38,337 bases of DNA from positions 1-38,337 of the forward strand of contig JAGAWN010000073.1 in assembly GCA_017941355.1 (NCBI GenBank). The letters are read 5' to 3'. The translations under genes were made by a program, and so were the position numbers. Origin of the DNA: Ruminiclostridium sp. (GTDB taxonomy: Bacteria; Bacillota; Clostridia; Oscillospirales; Ruminococcaceae). Shown here piece after piece: positions 24,104 through 33,243 of this stretch (position 1 is the first letter of the stretch; each line of letters opens with the position of its first letter). The notes below the pieces were generated by a model that did no database searches, had not been told where the DNA came from, and was given only the letters and a program-made list of their open reading frames with translations.

Positions 24104-24621
24104 AATAAAAGTCCGCCTTTCAGTATCACCGGTATGCCGTAAACACACTCTGTCACATTGTCGGAAATGCCTGCGATCATAGAGTTCAGCCGTCCCAGGA
24201 TCTCAATGTATCTGTTGGTTTCCGGAGAGTAGAAAATACCGTCTGAACCTACATTGTTGGTGACTATCACAAGCGTACCCGCACGCTCGTGCAGCTGCTT
24301 TATTCCCTGCATTATCCGCTCTGCCGGGTCACTTACCTCTTCCCCGCCGAACATTTCGTTTGCGCAGAGATTGGCGATACATTCAAGCAGGATATTGCAG
24401 TTGTCCGGCAGCGACAATTCGTGCAGTCCGGTATATTTCTCAATTGTTTCAAAACCTTTTCCGGCGCGTATCTTCCTGTGTCTTTCGATAGCGGCAAAAG
24501 CCTCTTCGCCGTATGGCTGCATTGTTGCTATGTAGAATTTGTTCTCGGTGAATCTGTCAAGCAGGCGTTCCGCAAGCCGGGATTTTCCGCACTTTGCGCC
24601 GCCTGTTATAAGTGTTGTCAC
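24100..24621 (-). CDS. cobU: Adenosylcobinamide kinase / guanylyltransferase CobU
   Basis: A 173-residue protein that phosphorylates adenosylcobinamide and then transfers GMP to it. Seen: the P-loop GGAKCGKSRLAERLL at 7-21, FYIATMQPYGEE, and IERHRKIRAGKGFETIE, which holds the His that forms the GMP intermediate. A strand with LLECIANLCANEMF and VTNNVGSDGIF follow, the latter replacing the usual E-V-G-x-G-I-V-P. That substitution is notable because the adjacent paralogue keeps the E-x-G-x-G-x-x-P version. It overlaps cobT by 4 bp. Confidence 0.9.
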   Translation of the reverse strand: MTTLITGGAKCGKSRLAERLLDRFTENKFYIATMQPYGEEAFAAIERHRKIRAGKGFETIEKYTGLHELSLPDNCNILLECIANLCANEMFGGEEVSDPAERIMQGIKQLHERAGTLVIVTNNVGSDGIFYSPETNRYIEILGRLNSMIAGISDNVTECVYGIPVILKGGLLL

Positions 24622-25652
24622 AGCGGTCTGTACCTCTCCAGTTTAATATCGTCGAACCTGTGCGCGTTGTTGTAAACGCTGAGTGCGCAGTCAAGCAGCG
24701 GCAGCAGCATAAGTCCTCCCGTTCCCTCACCGAGCCGCATTTCCGCGGTTATCAGCGGTCTTAGTCCGAGCGCGTCCAGAAGCATTTTTCCCGTAGGTTC
24801 CGCAGAAACATGACTTGCAAACATATAATCTTTGCAGCCGGAAACGAGTCTCTCGGCGATCAGCGCCGCGGCAGCCGATATAGCGCCGTCGATCACCACC
24901 GGTATCCCACATTCCGCGCCCCCTATGAACAGTCCCGCCATTCCCGCGATATCGAAGCCTCCGAGCTTTGCGAGTACATCGAGAGCGTTTTCGGGATCCG
25001 GTCTGTTTACGGCTATTGCCCGTTCAATAACTTCTGTTTTGTGCGCAAGCCGGGCATCGTCAAGCCCTGCTCCCCGCCCTGTCACAGCGGCAGGAGCAAC
25101 ACCGAGCAGCACCGACGCTGCCGCCGCCGATGTTGTGGTATTCCCGATTCCCATTTCTCCGGTGACGATAATGTTTATATCCTCCGCTTTCGCTTCACGG
25201 ACAAGTTTAATTCCGGTCATTACCGCGCGCTCAGCTTCACCCTGAGTCATTGCAGCACCGGCTGCGATATTCCGAGTGCCGTTTGCGGTTTTCCTGTCGA
25301 GCGCGGAAGTCTTTCCCGCGACGCCGATATCCACCGCGATCACATCTGCATTCACGGTTTCGGCAATGACATTGACATTTGAGCGTCCTGCCGCGATCTC
25401 GTCGGTGCAGAGCGCGGTCACGCTGCTGTCCGACTGTGAAATCCCCTCGCATACCACGCCGTTGTCCGCGCACATCACCACGGCGCGCCGCCTGCCGAAC
25501 CGTACATTTTCGGTATGCTGTATCTTCGCTGTCTTTATGATCGCGTCTTCGAGAAGTCCGAGACTTCCGAGCGGTTTGGCAATACTGTTCCAGCGATCTT
25601 CCGCCCGTTTTCCCGCATCTTCGTCGAGCGGCGATCTTTCAATACTTATCAT
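24618..25652 (-). CDS. cobT: Nicotinate-nucleotide-dimethylbenzimidazole phosphoribosyltransferase CobT
   Basis: The start is set at MISIERSPLDEDA, 7 bases after GGAG; the earlier ATG would overlap cbiA by 20 bp. The 344-residue enzyme activates the lower base by moving ribose phosphate from nicotinate mononucleotide. Seen: a LGLLEDAI segment, MCADNGVVCEGISQ at about 61-74, GEMGIGNTTTSAA at about 166-178, and GRGAGLDD. Near the C-terminus MRLGEGTGG contains the catalytic Glu. Length matches the family. Confidence 0.95.
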   Translation of the reverse strand: MISIERSPLDEDAGKRAEDRWNSIAKPLGSLGLLEDAIIKTAKIQHTENVRFGRRRAVVMCADNGVVCEGISQSDSSVTALCTDEIAAGRSNVNVIAETVNADVIAVDIGVAGKTSALDRKTANGTRNIAAGAAMTQGEAERAVMTGIKLVREAKAEDINIIVTGEMGIGNTTTSAAAASVLLGVAPAAVTGRGAGLDDARLAHKTEVIERAIAVNRPDPENALDVLAKLGGFDIAGMAGLFIGGAECGIPVVIDGAISAAAALIAERLVSGCKDYMFASHVSAEPTGKMLLDALGLRPLITAEMRLGEGTGGLMLLPLLDCALSVYNNAHRFDDIKLERYRPL

Positions 25653-25653
25653 T

Positions 25654-26991
25654 TCATTTCTCCGTATTATCAATGCAAATCTTCACAAAGTTCCCGGCAA
25701 TTTCCGGATCGGCATAAAAGTACAGATGCGGGAATCCCGCGTAAAGCGTCTGTTCCGCATGACCGCACTCCCATTCCCTGCCGTCCGCCTTTTGTGCTGT
25801 AAAACCCCTTCCGCAGCAAGTGCTGTCGAAATAATGAAACTCATGCGCAGTGAATCTCTCATTCTTTTTGCAGAGCAGATTATCGTTTTCCGCAGTCAGC
25901 GTAACATAACCGAAACGCTGCAGTCTGTCTGTCCTGTATGCTTTCCCGTGTATGACTCCCGCACCGGAAAACTCCGTTCCGTCCATATCGGTGAAAGTAT
26001 CGTGCAGATACATGAATCCGCCGCATTCCGCAATCGCCGGCAGTCCGTTCGTTATCTTCTCACGGATATCCGAGAGCATTCCCGTGTTTGCTGAAAGCAT
26101 TTCCGCATATAACTCCGGATAACCTCCGCACAGTATAAGACCGGATATGTTCTCCGGCAGCCTGCTGTCCGCAAGGGGTGAAAAAAAACGTATCTCGCAG
26201 CCAAGCTTTTTCAGCAGCTCAATGTTGTCCTCGTAAATGAAACAGAACGCTTTGTCCCGCGCGACAGCGATAACCGGCTTTTTGTCGGTAAGCTGCCGTA
26301 TATCCGGCTGAACGAACCGCGGAAAAGCGCGTTCCGAATCGTTTATTATCCCGTCTATGTCTATGTATTTTTCCGCAAGCTCTCCGAGCCTGTCAAGCTT
26401 CTCTCTGAGATCTGCTATCTCACCTGCTGTGACAAGTCCGAGATGACGGCTTTCTATGGTTATACCATTGTTCGGGAAACAGCCGTAATACCTTGTCCCC
26501 GCTTCTTCGCAAAGTTTTTTTGCAAACGGGATAAGCCGTTCAGGCAGGCGGTTGAAAATAAACCCGGCGATATCGTTCGGAAGCCTGTAACCGAGAAATC
26601 CGTGCATCACAGCACCGACAGAATCGCTCATACCCTTGCAGTCGATCACAATGACCGCCGGGGTTTCGGTTATCTGCGAAAGCGAGTATGCAGAACCGCG
26701 TCCGGATACTCCGTCGTAGAAACCCATTACTCCCTCTATAACCGAGATATCGCTGTCTTTTCCGTGTTCGTGCAGCAGATATTTCAGCGTATCGTCATTG
26801 CAGAAGAAGCTGTCGAGATTGTAAGCCGGGATACCGATGACCTCGCGGTGAAACATCGGGTCTATGTAATCCGGTCCGCACTTGAAAGCCGAGACACGCA
26901 TTTCTCGTTTTTTCAGCGCGGAAAGCAGCGCACAGGTCAGAGTGGTCTTGCCGCAGCCGCTGTGCGTTCCGGCAATTATAACCCGCTTCAT
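25654..26991 (-). CDS. cbiA: Cobyrinate a,c-diamide synthase CbiA
   Basis: A 445-residue glutamine-dependent amidotransferase acting on side chains a and c. The N-terminus has the ATP loop GTHSGCGKTTLTCAL (8-22) and KCGPDYIDPMFH. The middle has EGVMGFYDG. The C-terminal glutaminase domain holds the nucleophile Cys in AIAECGGFMYL. GYPELYAE is conserved in CbiA/CobB. It overlaps cbiET by 4 bp. It is distinguished from cbiP by the CGPDYIDP motif. Confidence 0.95.
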   Translation of the reverse strand: MKRVIIAGTHSGCGKTTLTCALLSALKKREMRVSAFKCGPDYIDPMFHREVIGIPAYNLDSFFCNDDTLKYLLHEHGKDSDISVIEGVMGFYDGVSGRGSAYSLSQITETPAVIVIDCKGMSDSVGAVMHGFLGYRLPNDIAGFIFNRLPERLIPFAKKLCEEAGTRYYGCFPNNGITIESRHLGLVTAGEIADLREKLDRLGELAEKYIDIDGIINDSERAFPRFVQPDIRQLTDKKPVIAVARDKAFCFIYEDNIELLKKLGCEIRFFSPLADSRLPENISGLILCGGYPELYAEMLSANTGMLSDIREKITNGLPAIAECGGFMYLHDTFTDMDGTEFSGAGVIHGKAYRTDRLQRFGYVTLTAENDNLLCKKNERFTAHEFHYFDSTCCGRGFTAQKADGREWECGHAEQTLYAGFPHLYFYADPEIAGNFVKICIDNTEK

Positions 26992-28178
26992 GTTCTCTCC
27001 CCCGCGATTATGAACACAGGGTTCTGCGCATTCAGCATTGTATGCCCCCCGATTATCCTTGTGCGGGTAACGGAGATCTGCGTGATTTCCGGCGAGATCC
27101 TATGCTCTCTGAACGCAGCCGCCGCTTCATTAAGTGTTTCCAGCGTTACGGCAGTAATCACGGCTTTCTGCGAACCTCCGGGAGACAGAGCGGAGCCGAG
27201 GATCCCTGCGATATTCCCGCCCGCACCGCCTATGAATACCTTGTCCGGACGAGGAAGTTCCCGCAGTATCTCCGGGGCTGCACCGCAAAGCGCGTGAATG
27301 TTGTCGCAGCCGAATTTGCGGGCATTGCTCACTGTCAGCTTTACGGCAGCTTCGTTCTTATCGACAGCACAGACCGTTCCCTCGTTTGCCGCAAGCGCAC
27401 ATTCCACGCTTACCGAGCCTGTGCCGCAGCCGATATCCCACACCGTATCATTATAGCACACATTCAGCTTTGATGCAACTGCCGCCCGCACTTCCGATTT
27501 GGTCATAGGCACATCGCCGCGCGTGAATTCCTCGTCCGGTATTCCGGTACGCACGTTTCTTTCCGGAGCCGCATTTTCGGTAATTAACGCGCAGAGTCCG
27601 GCGCACTGCACCTCCGAAAGCTCTGCGGCGGTTCCGGATATTAACTGCTCATCGGGATAGGAAAGCCTTGCTCCGATATGTACAGCGGTATCGCCCATTC
27701 CATATTCACACAGCCGTTTGCAGATATCCGCGGGAGTTATGCCGCCGCCCAGCAGGAAGAAGCACTTACGATTTCCGCAGACACTGCGGACGATATTCCC
27801 CTGTGCCCCGTGCAGGCTTACAAACTTCATATCATGCCACGAAAGCCCGAGTTTCGCGCACATATAAACAGGCGTGGAAATACCCGGAATTATCTCGGCA
27901 TCACAGCCGGAAAGCCGCTTTTCCAGCAGCCTCGCGCCGCTGAAAAAACCGCAGTCACCGGACATCAGTACAGCCGCGGTGCCGTGTCCGCACTGTCCGA
28001 GAAACGCGCAGATATCGTCGGTTTTCCAGCACTCGAAAACCTGTTTTCCGAGCGCCGCAAAAGGTTCTGTCATGCGCTTTGCGCCGATCAGCACATCTGC
28101 TTTTCCGATCGCGTTTTCCGCTTCGGCAGTAAGTGTTTTCCTGCCGTCCATTCCTATGCCGACAACGTACACTTTCAT
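26988..28178 (-). CDS. cbiET: Fused cobalt-precorrin-7 C5-methyltransferase / C15-methyltransferase-decarboxylase CbiE-CbiT
   Basis: A 396-residue fusion. Residues 1 to about 200 are CbiE, a tetrapyrrole methylase with VVGIGMDGRKTLT at the N-terminus and MSGDCGFFSGARLL. Residues about 208-396 are CbiT, with EFTRGDVPMTKSEVRA, then the Rossmann SAM loop VWDIGCGTGSVSVE and VFIGGAGGNI. The fusion corresponds to CobL of the aerobic pathway and is common in Clostridia. ATGA overlaps on both sides. Confidence 0.95.
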   Translation of the reverse strand: MKVYVVGIGMDGRKTLTAEAENAIGKADVLIGAKRMTEPFAALGKQVFECWKTDDICAFLGQCGHGTAAVLMSGDCGFFSGARLLEKRLSGCDAEIIPGISTPVYMCAKLGLSWHDMKFVSLHGAQGNIVRSVCGNRKCFFLLGGGITPADICKRLCEYGMGDTAVHIGARLSYPDEQLISGTAAELSEVQCAGLCALITENAAPERNVRTGIPDEEFTRGDVPMTKSEVRAAVASKLNVCYNDTVWDIGCGTGSVSVECALAANEGTVCAVDKNEAAVKLTVSNARKFGCDNIHALCGAAPEILRELPRPDKVFIGGAGGNIAGILGSALSPGGSQKAVITAVTLETLNEAAAAFREHRISPEITQISVTRTRIIGGHTMLNAQNPVFIIAGERT

Positions 28179-28903
28179 AGTCTGTAACCTCTCGGAGTGA
28201 CAAGTTTTCCGTCAATTACGCGGGTAACGGAATTGCCGACAAACACGGTGGTGAACATATCGACAGCCGTGTCTTGCAGCTCATGCAGCGTCAGTATCCT
28301 GCATTTCTCTCCCTCACGTCCGATATTCTCCGCTATCCCGCAGGGTGTGTTTTCCTCCCTGTATTTCAGAATGATCTCACACGCCCGCCGCAGATTATCC
28401 GTGCGCTTGCGGGACATGGGATTGTACAGAACTATCACAAGATCACCCATTGCCGCACCCTCCAGCCGCTTTTCTATGACCTCCCAAGGTGTCAGCAGAT
28501 CGGACAGACTTATCACCGCAAAATCGTTGGTGAGCGGTGAACCGAGCAGTGCCGCGCCCGAAAGCGCCGCCGTTACTCCCGGTATCACTTTTATCTCAAC
28601 ACCGGGAAAGCTGTTCTCCGCAAGCTCAAAGGCAAGCGACGCCATTCCGTAAACTCCCGCGTCACCGCTGCATACAAGAGAAACATCAAACCCGTTCGCA
28701 GCCTGCTCCAGCGCGTATAACACCCTTTCTTTCTCCTGCCTCATTCCGGTCGAATAGTATTGTTTTTCCGGATAAAACGGGCGCAGCAGATCACAGTACA
28801 CCGTGTAACCGACTATCAGAGAACTTTTTTCTATTGCATCTGCCGCTTCCGGTGTCATACCCTGCCGGGATCCGCCGCCTGTTCCGACTATATACAGCAT
28901 CAT
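28175..28903 (-). CDS. cbiH: Cobalt-precorrin-3 C17-methyltransferase CbiH
   Basis: A 242-residue tetrapyrrole methylase that methylates C17 and contracts the ring. Seen: the N-terminal YIVGTGGGSRQGMTPEAADA, IVGYTVYCDLLRP, STGMRQEKERV and SGDAGVYGMASL. ISLSDLLTPWEVIEKRL and VLYNPMSRKR follow, all characteristic of CbiH/CobJ. It overlaps cbiG and cbiET by 4 bp each. Confidence 0.95.
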   Translation of the reverse strand: MMLYIVGTGGGSRQGMTPEAADAIEKSSLIVGYTVYCDLLRPFYPEKQYYSTGMRQEKERVLYALEQAANGFDVSLVCSGDAGVYGMASLAFELAENSFPGVEIKVIPGVTAALSGAALLGSPLTNDFAVISLSDLLTPWEVIEKRLEGAAMGDLVIVLYNPMSRKRTDNLRRACEIILKYREENTPCGIAENIGREGEKCRILTLHELQDTAVDMFTTVFVGNSVTRVIDGKLVTPRGYRL

Positions 28904-29910
28904 TCGCCGCTCCTTTCAAGATCAATGAATACCGGCAGTTCCGCAACTGCCGCAGTAACTCCGTTTCCTGCGGTTTTCGGCACTGTGAGCCTGCCGCCGC
29001 CGCATACCGCCGCCCGTTCGCATACGTTGTCGGAACCGGTCACTTTCTCGACAAACTCCGAGTGTGCAAACTCCCCCGGAACGCTCATCAGTTCCTCAGC
29101 CGTATATGTTTTCAGCGGCAGTCCGAAGTTATCGCACAACTCCCGCAGCCCCGGTTCGCCGGATTTGATATCTATCGTTGCTATCCCCGCAAGTCTGCGG
29201 ATATCCAGCCCGTTCTCCGCGAAAACGGACAGAATATGCTTTGTTACGGTTTCGCAAGCCGTACCTTTTTTGCAGCCGATACCTGCGACTAAATTTGCGG
29301 GCATCAGATTCAGTGTCAGATCAAACGGCTTTTCGTCCGCGCTGCCGGAAACGCAGATACCGATTCTCCCTCCGGCAGTTTCCGTAAGCTCTGCCGGTAC
29401 CGCGGAATGAGGATAACGACAGCAGAACCCGACTCTCTCACCGTTCACAACTGCCGCCGCGACAGACTTTGCAGCCTGCATATCACATATCACAAGTCCG
29501 TTGCTTTTCGCAAACATATCCGGTGAGAACAGCCCGTGTGAATCGGTTGCCGTGGTGATGACAGGAACAGCGCCGAGTATCGAAGCGACCTTCCGGGCAA
29601 GAGCGTTTGCGCCGCCGATATGCCCCGACAGCAGCGGGATAACGAACTTTCCGTTATCGTCAGCGACGATTACTGCCGGATCGGTAAGCTTCGATCGTAT
29701 GCACGGCGCGACCGCACGGACGGCGATACCTGCCGCACAGACAAAAACCAGCGCTTCATAGCTTTGAAACAATTCGCCGGTCAGAGTTTTTATATCGGAG
29801 AAGGACACTGCCTGCGGATCGCTGTGTTTTTCAAAGCAAAACCTGTCACCCTCGATCTTTCCGGTCAGCTTTCTCCCGTTTTCGGTGAATGAGATAAGTG
29901 CGGTTTTCAC
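28900..29910 (-). CDS. cbiG: Cobalt-precorrin-5A hydrolase CbiG
   Basis: A 336-residue enzyme that opens the delta-lactone ring and releases acetaldehyde. The N-terminal region has VFVCAAGIAVRAVAP and PLLSGHIGGANALAR, the family signature, followed by ATDSHGLFSPDMFA. The C-terminal domain begins with LVAGIGCKKGTACE and ends in a GGGRLTVPK stretch. Three-part length matches single CbiG. It overlaps cbiF by 4 bp. Confidence 0.95.
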   Translation of the reverse strand: MKTALISFTENGRKLTGKIEGDRFCFEKHSDPQAVSFSDIKTLTGELFQSYEALVFVCAAGIAVRAVAPCIRSKLTDPAVIVADDNGKFVIPLLSGHIGGANALARKVASILGAVPVITTATDSHGLFSPDMFAKSNGLVICDMQAAKSVAAAVVNGERVGFCCRYPHSAVPAELTETAGGRIGICVSGSADEKPFDLTLNLMPANLVAGIGCKKGTACETVTKHILSVFAENGLDIRRLAGIATIDIKSGEPGLRELCDNFGLPLKTYTAEELMSVPGEFAHSEFVEKVTGSDNVCERAAVCGGGRLTVPKTAGNGVTAAVAELPVFIDLERSGE

Positions 29911-30662
29911 TTTTTTGCCTTTCTGTAACCCGTTCCGAATGTCCCGTCATAAAGTTTTGACAGCTCGTGTCCGCTGTCCAGGACACGTCCGACTATTATA
30001 AGCGCGGTTTTCTTTATCCCGTTCGCAGCCGCCGTTTCGTTCAGCCTACCCACGGTGCAGCGGCATACCTTTTCGTCCTTCCACGTTGCTTTATATACTA
30101 TTGCAGCCGGCGTATCGGGCGAATACCCGCCGCGTATCAGCCGCTCCGACAGTTCGGCTGTCATTCCCGCGCTCAGAAAGATAACCATGGTGCAGCCGTG
30201 CGCCGCAAGTGCCGGAATACTCTCTCCCTCCGGTACGGCAGTCCGTCCCGCCATTCGCGTTACGATCACCGACTGCGACACCCCGGGCAGTGTGTATTCC
30301 GCTTTAAGTGCTGCGGCAGCGCCGAACATGGAACTTACACCCGGCGTTACCCGGTACTCTATGCCGAGTTTTTCGAGTTTCTCAGCCTGTTCACGAAGCG
30401 CGCCGTACAGCGACAGATCTCCGGTCTGCAAACGAACTGTGTGCAGTCCCGCTTTTTCCGCTCTGACGATTATATCCGTGATCTCTTCCAGTGTCAGCCG
30501 CGCACTGTCATATACCGCACAGCCCTTTTTCGCGTACTCAAGCAGTTCCGGATTTACCAGCGAGCCTGCGTAGATTATCACGTCCGCGGACTGCAAAAGC
30601 TTCATTCCGCGCACAGTTATCAGGTCTGCGGCACCGCAGCCCGCTCCTACAAAATCAACCAT
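29907..30662 (-). CDS. cbiF: Cobalt-precorrin-4 C11-methyltransferase CbiF
   Basis: The start is set at MVDFVGAGCGAADLITV, 5 bases after GCGGAGGAG; the upstream ATG is in cbiD. The 251-residue tetrapyrrole methylase has IYAGSLVNPELL at about 30-41, RLQTGDLSLYGALREQ at about 77-92, and TPGVSSMFGAAAAL. IFLSAGM and VYKATWKDEK follow. These distinguish CbiF/CobM from other methylases of the pathway. It overlaps the end of cbiD by 8 bp. Confidence 0.96.
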   Translation of the reverse strand: MVDFVGAGCGAADLITVRGMKLLQSADVIIYAGSLVNPELLEYAKKGCAVYDSARLTLEEITDIIVRAEKAGLHTVRLQTGDLSLYGALREQAEKLEKLGIEYRVTPGVSSMFGAAAALKAEYTLPGVSQSVIVTRMAGRTAVPEGESIPALAAHGCTMVIFLSAGMTAELSERLIRGGYSPDTPAAIVYKATWKDEKVCRCTVGRLNETAAANGIKKTALIIVGRVLDSGHELSKLYDGTFGTGYRKAKK

Positions 30663-31794
30663 TGTACTCCTCCGCAATACGCTTTGTAAGCGCGTCGGCG
30701 CACGATGTTCTCACAAGTATATCACGCTTGTCCGAGAACATCACAGCCGCGATCTCAGCCGCGCCTTTTACTTTTGCTTCAAGGTAATATCCGGCGCGCT
30801 CCGAAAGTATTCCGAGAGTCCCGCGCAGATATCCCGCTTCGTCAAGAATGTCCAGAGCCGCGTCAACCGTGGCACATTCCGGGAGCCTTTTCAGCGTCCC
30901 TGTATCCGCACCCGCAAGCAGCCCGCAGGTAACAAGCACTTCCATACGTCCGTCAGCCTGCGCGGAATGTGTGTTCATTATCCCCGCTCCCAGCTTCACC
31001 AGCTTGCCGATATGCCCTATTATCAATATCCCGCGGAAGCCGAGTTCAAGCGCGATATCCACAGCGTCACCGATAAAGTTGCTGCATTTTACGCTTTTCT
31101 CAACATCGAACGGCATGGCACGCGCTATAAAATTCTCGCCGTAATTTCCGAGAGTAAGGAAAATATTTTCATATCCCCCGGCTTTTCTCATATTCATTTC
31201 TGTCCGTATCGTATCCACAAGCGCGGCATTGCTCATAGGCTCGATGATTCCGCTTGTGCCGATAACGGAAATACCGCCCTCTATCCCGAGCCGCGGATTG
31301 TATGTCCTTTTCGCGATCTCCGCTCCTCCGGGAATACTTATCTCGACCGAAAATCCGCCTTTATATCCGTATTTCTGTGCGATCTCCGAAACCGCCTCCG
31401 ATATCATTCTGCGAGGAACCGAATTTATCGCCCATTCCCCCACAGGCTGATCCAGCCCGGCTTTCGTTACCTTTCCGACACCCTCTCCGCCCGTGATCGT
31501 GATACCGCTTTCCGTCTTTACTACCTTTGCGAAAACGAGTATTCCGTTGGTTATGTCGGGGTCATCACCGCTGTCTTTTTTTACCGCGCATCTCGCGTAC
31601 CCCGACGTGACCTCGGGTTCGTGGATATCGAGAGTGAGTGTTATTCCTTTCGGTGTAGCAAGATCCGTACTGACTGCTATTTTTCCCGTTAATACGCCGA
31701 CAGCCGCAGCCTTAGAGGCTGCGGCGGCGCATGAACCGGTGGTATAGCCGCAGCGGAGAAGTTTCCCGCTGCGGTAAACATATTCGTTCATCAT
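30655..31794 (-). CDS. cbiD: Cobalt-precorrin-5B C1-methyltransferase CbiD
   Basis: A 379-residue SAM-dependent methyltransferase specific to the anaerobic pathway, which supports the cobalt-early route. Seen: RCGYTTGSCAAAASKAAA at 14-31, KDSGDDPDITNG at about 73-84, and VGKVTKAGLDQPVGEWAIN at about 106-124. VIGTSGIIEPMS, GNYGENFIA and HIGKLVKLGAGIMNTHS are also present. Its ATG overlaps the cbiK stop. Confidence 0.97.
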   Translation of the reverse strand: MMNEYVYRSGKLLRCGYTTGSCAAAASKAAAVGVLTGKIAVSTDLATPKGITLTLDIHEPEVTSGYARCAVKKDSGDDPDITNGILVFAKVVKTESGITITGGEGVGKVTKAGLDQPVGEWAINSVPRRMISEAVSEIAQKYGYKGGFSVEISIPGGAEIAKRTYNPRLGIEGGISVIGTSGIIEPMSNAALVDTIRTEMNMRKAGGYENIFLTLGNYGENFIARAMPFDVEKSVKCSNFIGDAVDIALELGFRGILIIGHIGKLVKLGAGIMNTHSAQADGRMEVLVTCGLLAGADTGTLKRLPECATVDAALDILDEAGYLRGTLGILSERAGYYLEAKVKGAAEIAAVMFSDKRDILVRTSCADALTKRIAEEYNG

Positions 31795-33194
31795 GATATG
31801 CTGTCCGACTTGAATGTAAGCTCGCGGTCATACCATTCGGACTTCTTTGTGCTCCATGCGGCACACTGAATGGGAGTGTCCAGCGCAGCTACAGGGATCG
31901 TGTATGTATATGCGCCTTCCGCGTCCTCAACGAACGGGATACACTCGCTCTCGTCAGCGTTAGCGGCTTCTTCGACGGTACCCATGAACAGCTTTCCGTA
32001 ACCGGTGCCGCTGAGTGTCATTACCGCGGTCATTTCCCCGCCCGCAACGGTAAGCTCGCACTTCACGATTTTGAACATGGAAGAACTCGAATCCACATCT
32101 ATGCTGTATGTGCCGTCAGCGAGTGCGGTATCTCCGGCAGATGCGGCGGTATCTTCCGCGCCGAGAGGCTGCGCATTCTTCACATGGTCAACATAAATAT
32201 CACGGATAGCAGGTATCTCGCCAAGTCCGCGAAGAACAGGAACTACTTCAAATCCCTCGTTGGTGAGTATGGTTTTCCAAGAATCTTCCTCGTCCCCCGC
32301 CATATCGTTGTTTGCGTGATCGCCCGCAACAACCATGAGCGGTTCGAGAATAACACGCTTGTAACCGAAGTTCTTCACGAATGCGACCACATCTTCGATC
32401 GACGGCTCGGCTTCGACCGTGCCTATGCAGTAAGGCTTCTTCCCCGCGTCTATGAGCTTCTGCTGAAGTCTGGAGTATGTTGCGTTCGAGGAATGCTCTG
32501 TACCGTGTCCCATGAATACTATAGCTGTCTCGCCGTCATCATATTCCGAAGTTGCGACAGTGATAGCGTTGATTACGTTGGTGTAGTCCTCGTCACTTGT
32601 GAGCAGAGGTGCGCCTACCTTTACACTGTCGAACTTGTCCGCGTTGGCTCTTACGACTTCGATCAGATCATCGTACTCATAACCGCTCATAACGTGCGTG
32701 GGCTGAACCGTCAGATCTTTCACGCCGTCAGCTTCAAGACGCGCAAAAGCTTCATCTACATTGTCGATCTCAAGTCCGTCACGTTCTTTCAGCTTGTCGA
32801 TTATTATCTGGCTTGTGAACGCGCGACGCACATCGTAATCGGGGTTCGCTGCCTGGACCGCTTCCTCGATAGTGCCTATGGTCTTGTCGCGGCTGTCGTT
32901 GTAGCTGGTGCCGAAGCTTACCATGAGTATCACGGGCTTGTCCGCCGCAGTGTCCTCCTCGGGCTTTTCGGTCACTGCCTCGGTTTCCGGTGCGGCAGTC
33001 GTCGTTTCGGTCTCGCTTTTCTCCGCTGCGGCAGTCGTGCTTTCAGTCTCGTTTTCGGCTGCTGCCGCTGTTGCGGAAGTCGTCTCCGCCGCCGTCGATG
33101 TTCCGGATGTTCCGGCATTATTGCCGCATCCTGCCATTGAGATCGCGCAGACCGCACTGAGCAGTGCTGCTGTTGTTCTTGCTGTTCTTGTCAT
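31791..33194 (-). CDS. cbiK: Lipoprotein sirohydrochlorin cobaltochelatase CbiK with C-terminal NEAT-like domain
   Basis: A 467-residue protein. The signal peptide ends in SMAGC (Cys23), and a Thr/Ala/Glu-rich linker spans 25-85. Residues about 86-345 are a class II chelatase of the CbiK type. The metal-site residues are present: H230 (MGHG), E261 or E263 (TVEAEP) and H293 (GDHANND). Residues 359-462 form a beta-sandwich (DGTYSIDVD at the start, YDRELTFKS at the end). It is homologous in pattern to the first gene of this operon and resembles NEAT domains. CbiK normally works in the cytosol, inserting cobalt into sirohydrochlorin. Here lipid-anchoring puts it outside the membrane, as in periplasmic CbiK forms of Desulfovibrio. 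GGAGATATTCAAA precedes the start. Confidence 0.92.
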   Translation of the reverse strand: MTRTARTTAALLSAVCAISMAGCGNNAGTSGTSTAAETTSATAAAAENETESTTAAAEKSETETTTAAPETEAVTEKPEEDTAADKPVILMVSFGTSYNDSRDKTIGTIEEAVQAANPDYDVRRAFTSQIIIDKLKERDGLEIDNVDEAFARLEADGVKDLTVQPTHVMSGYEYDDLIEVVRANADKFDSVKVGAPLLTSDEDYTNVINAITVATSEYDDGETAIVFMGHGTEHSSNATYSRLQQKLIDAGKKPYCIGTVEAEPSIEDVVAFVKNFGYKRVILEPLMVVAGDHANNDMAGDEEDSWKTILTNEGFEVVPVLRGLGEIPAIRDIYVDHVKNAQPLGAEDTAASAGDTALADGTYSIDVDSSSSMFKIVKCELTVAGGEMTAVMTLSGTGYGKLFMGTVEEAANADESECIPFVEDAEGAYTYTIPVAALDTPIQCAAWSTKKSEWYDRELTFKSDSIS

Positions 33195-33243
33195 TTTGAA
33201 TATCTCCTTCTTTATATTTCAAGGTCTTATGACCCTGTTGTCG

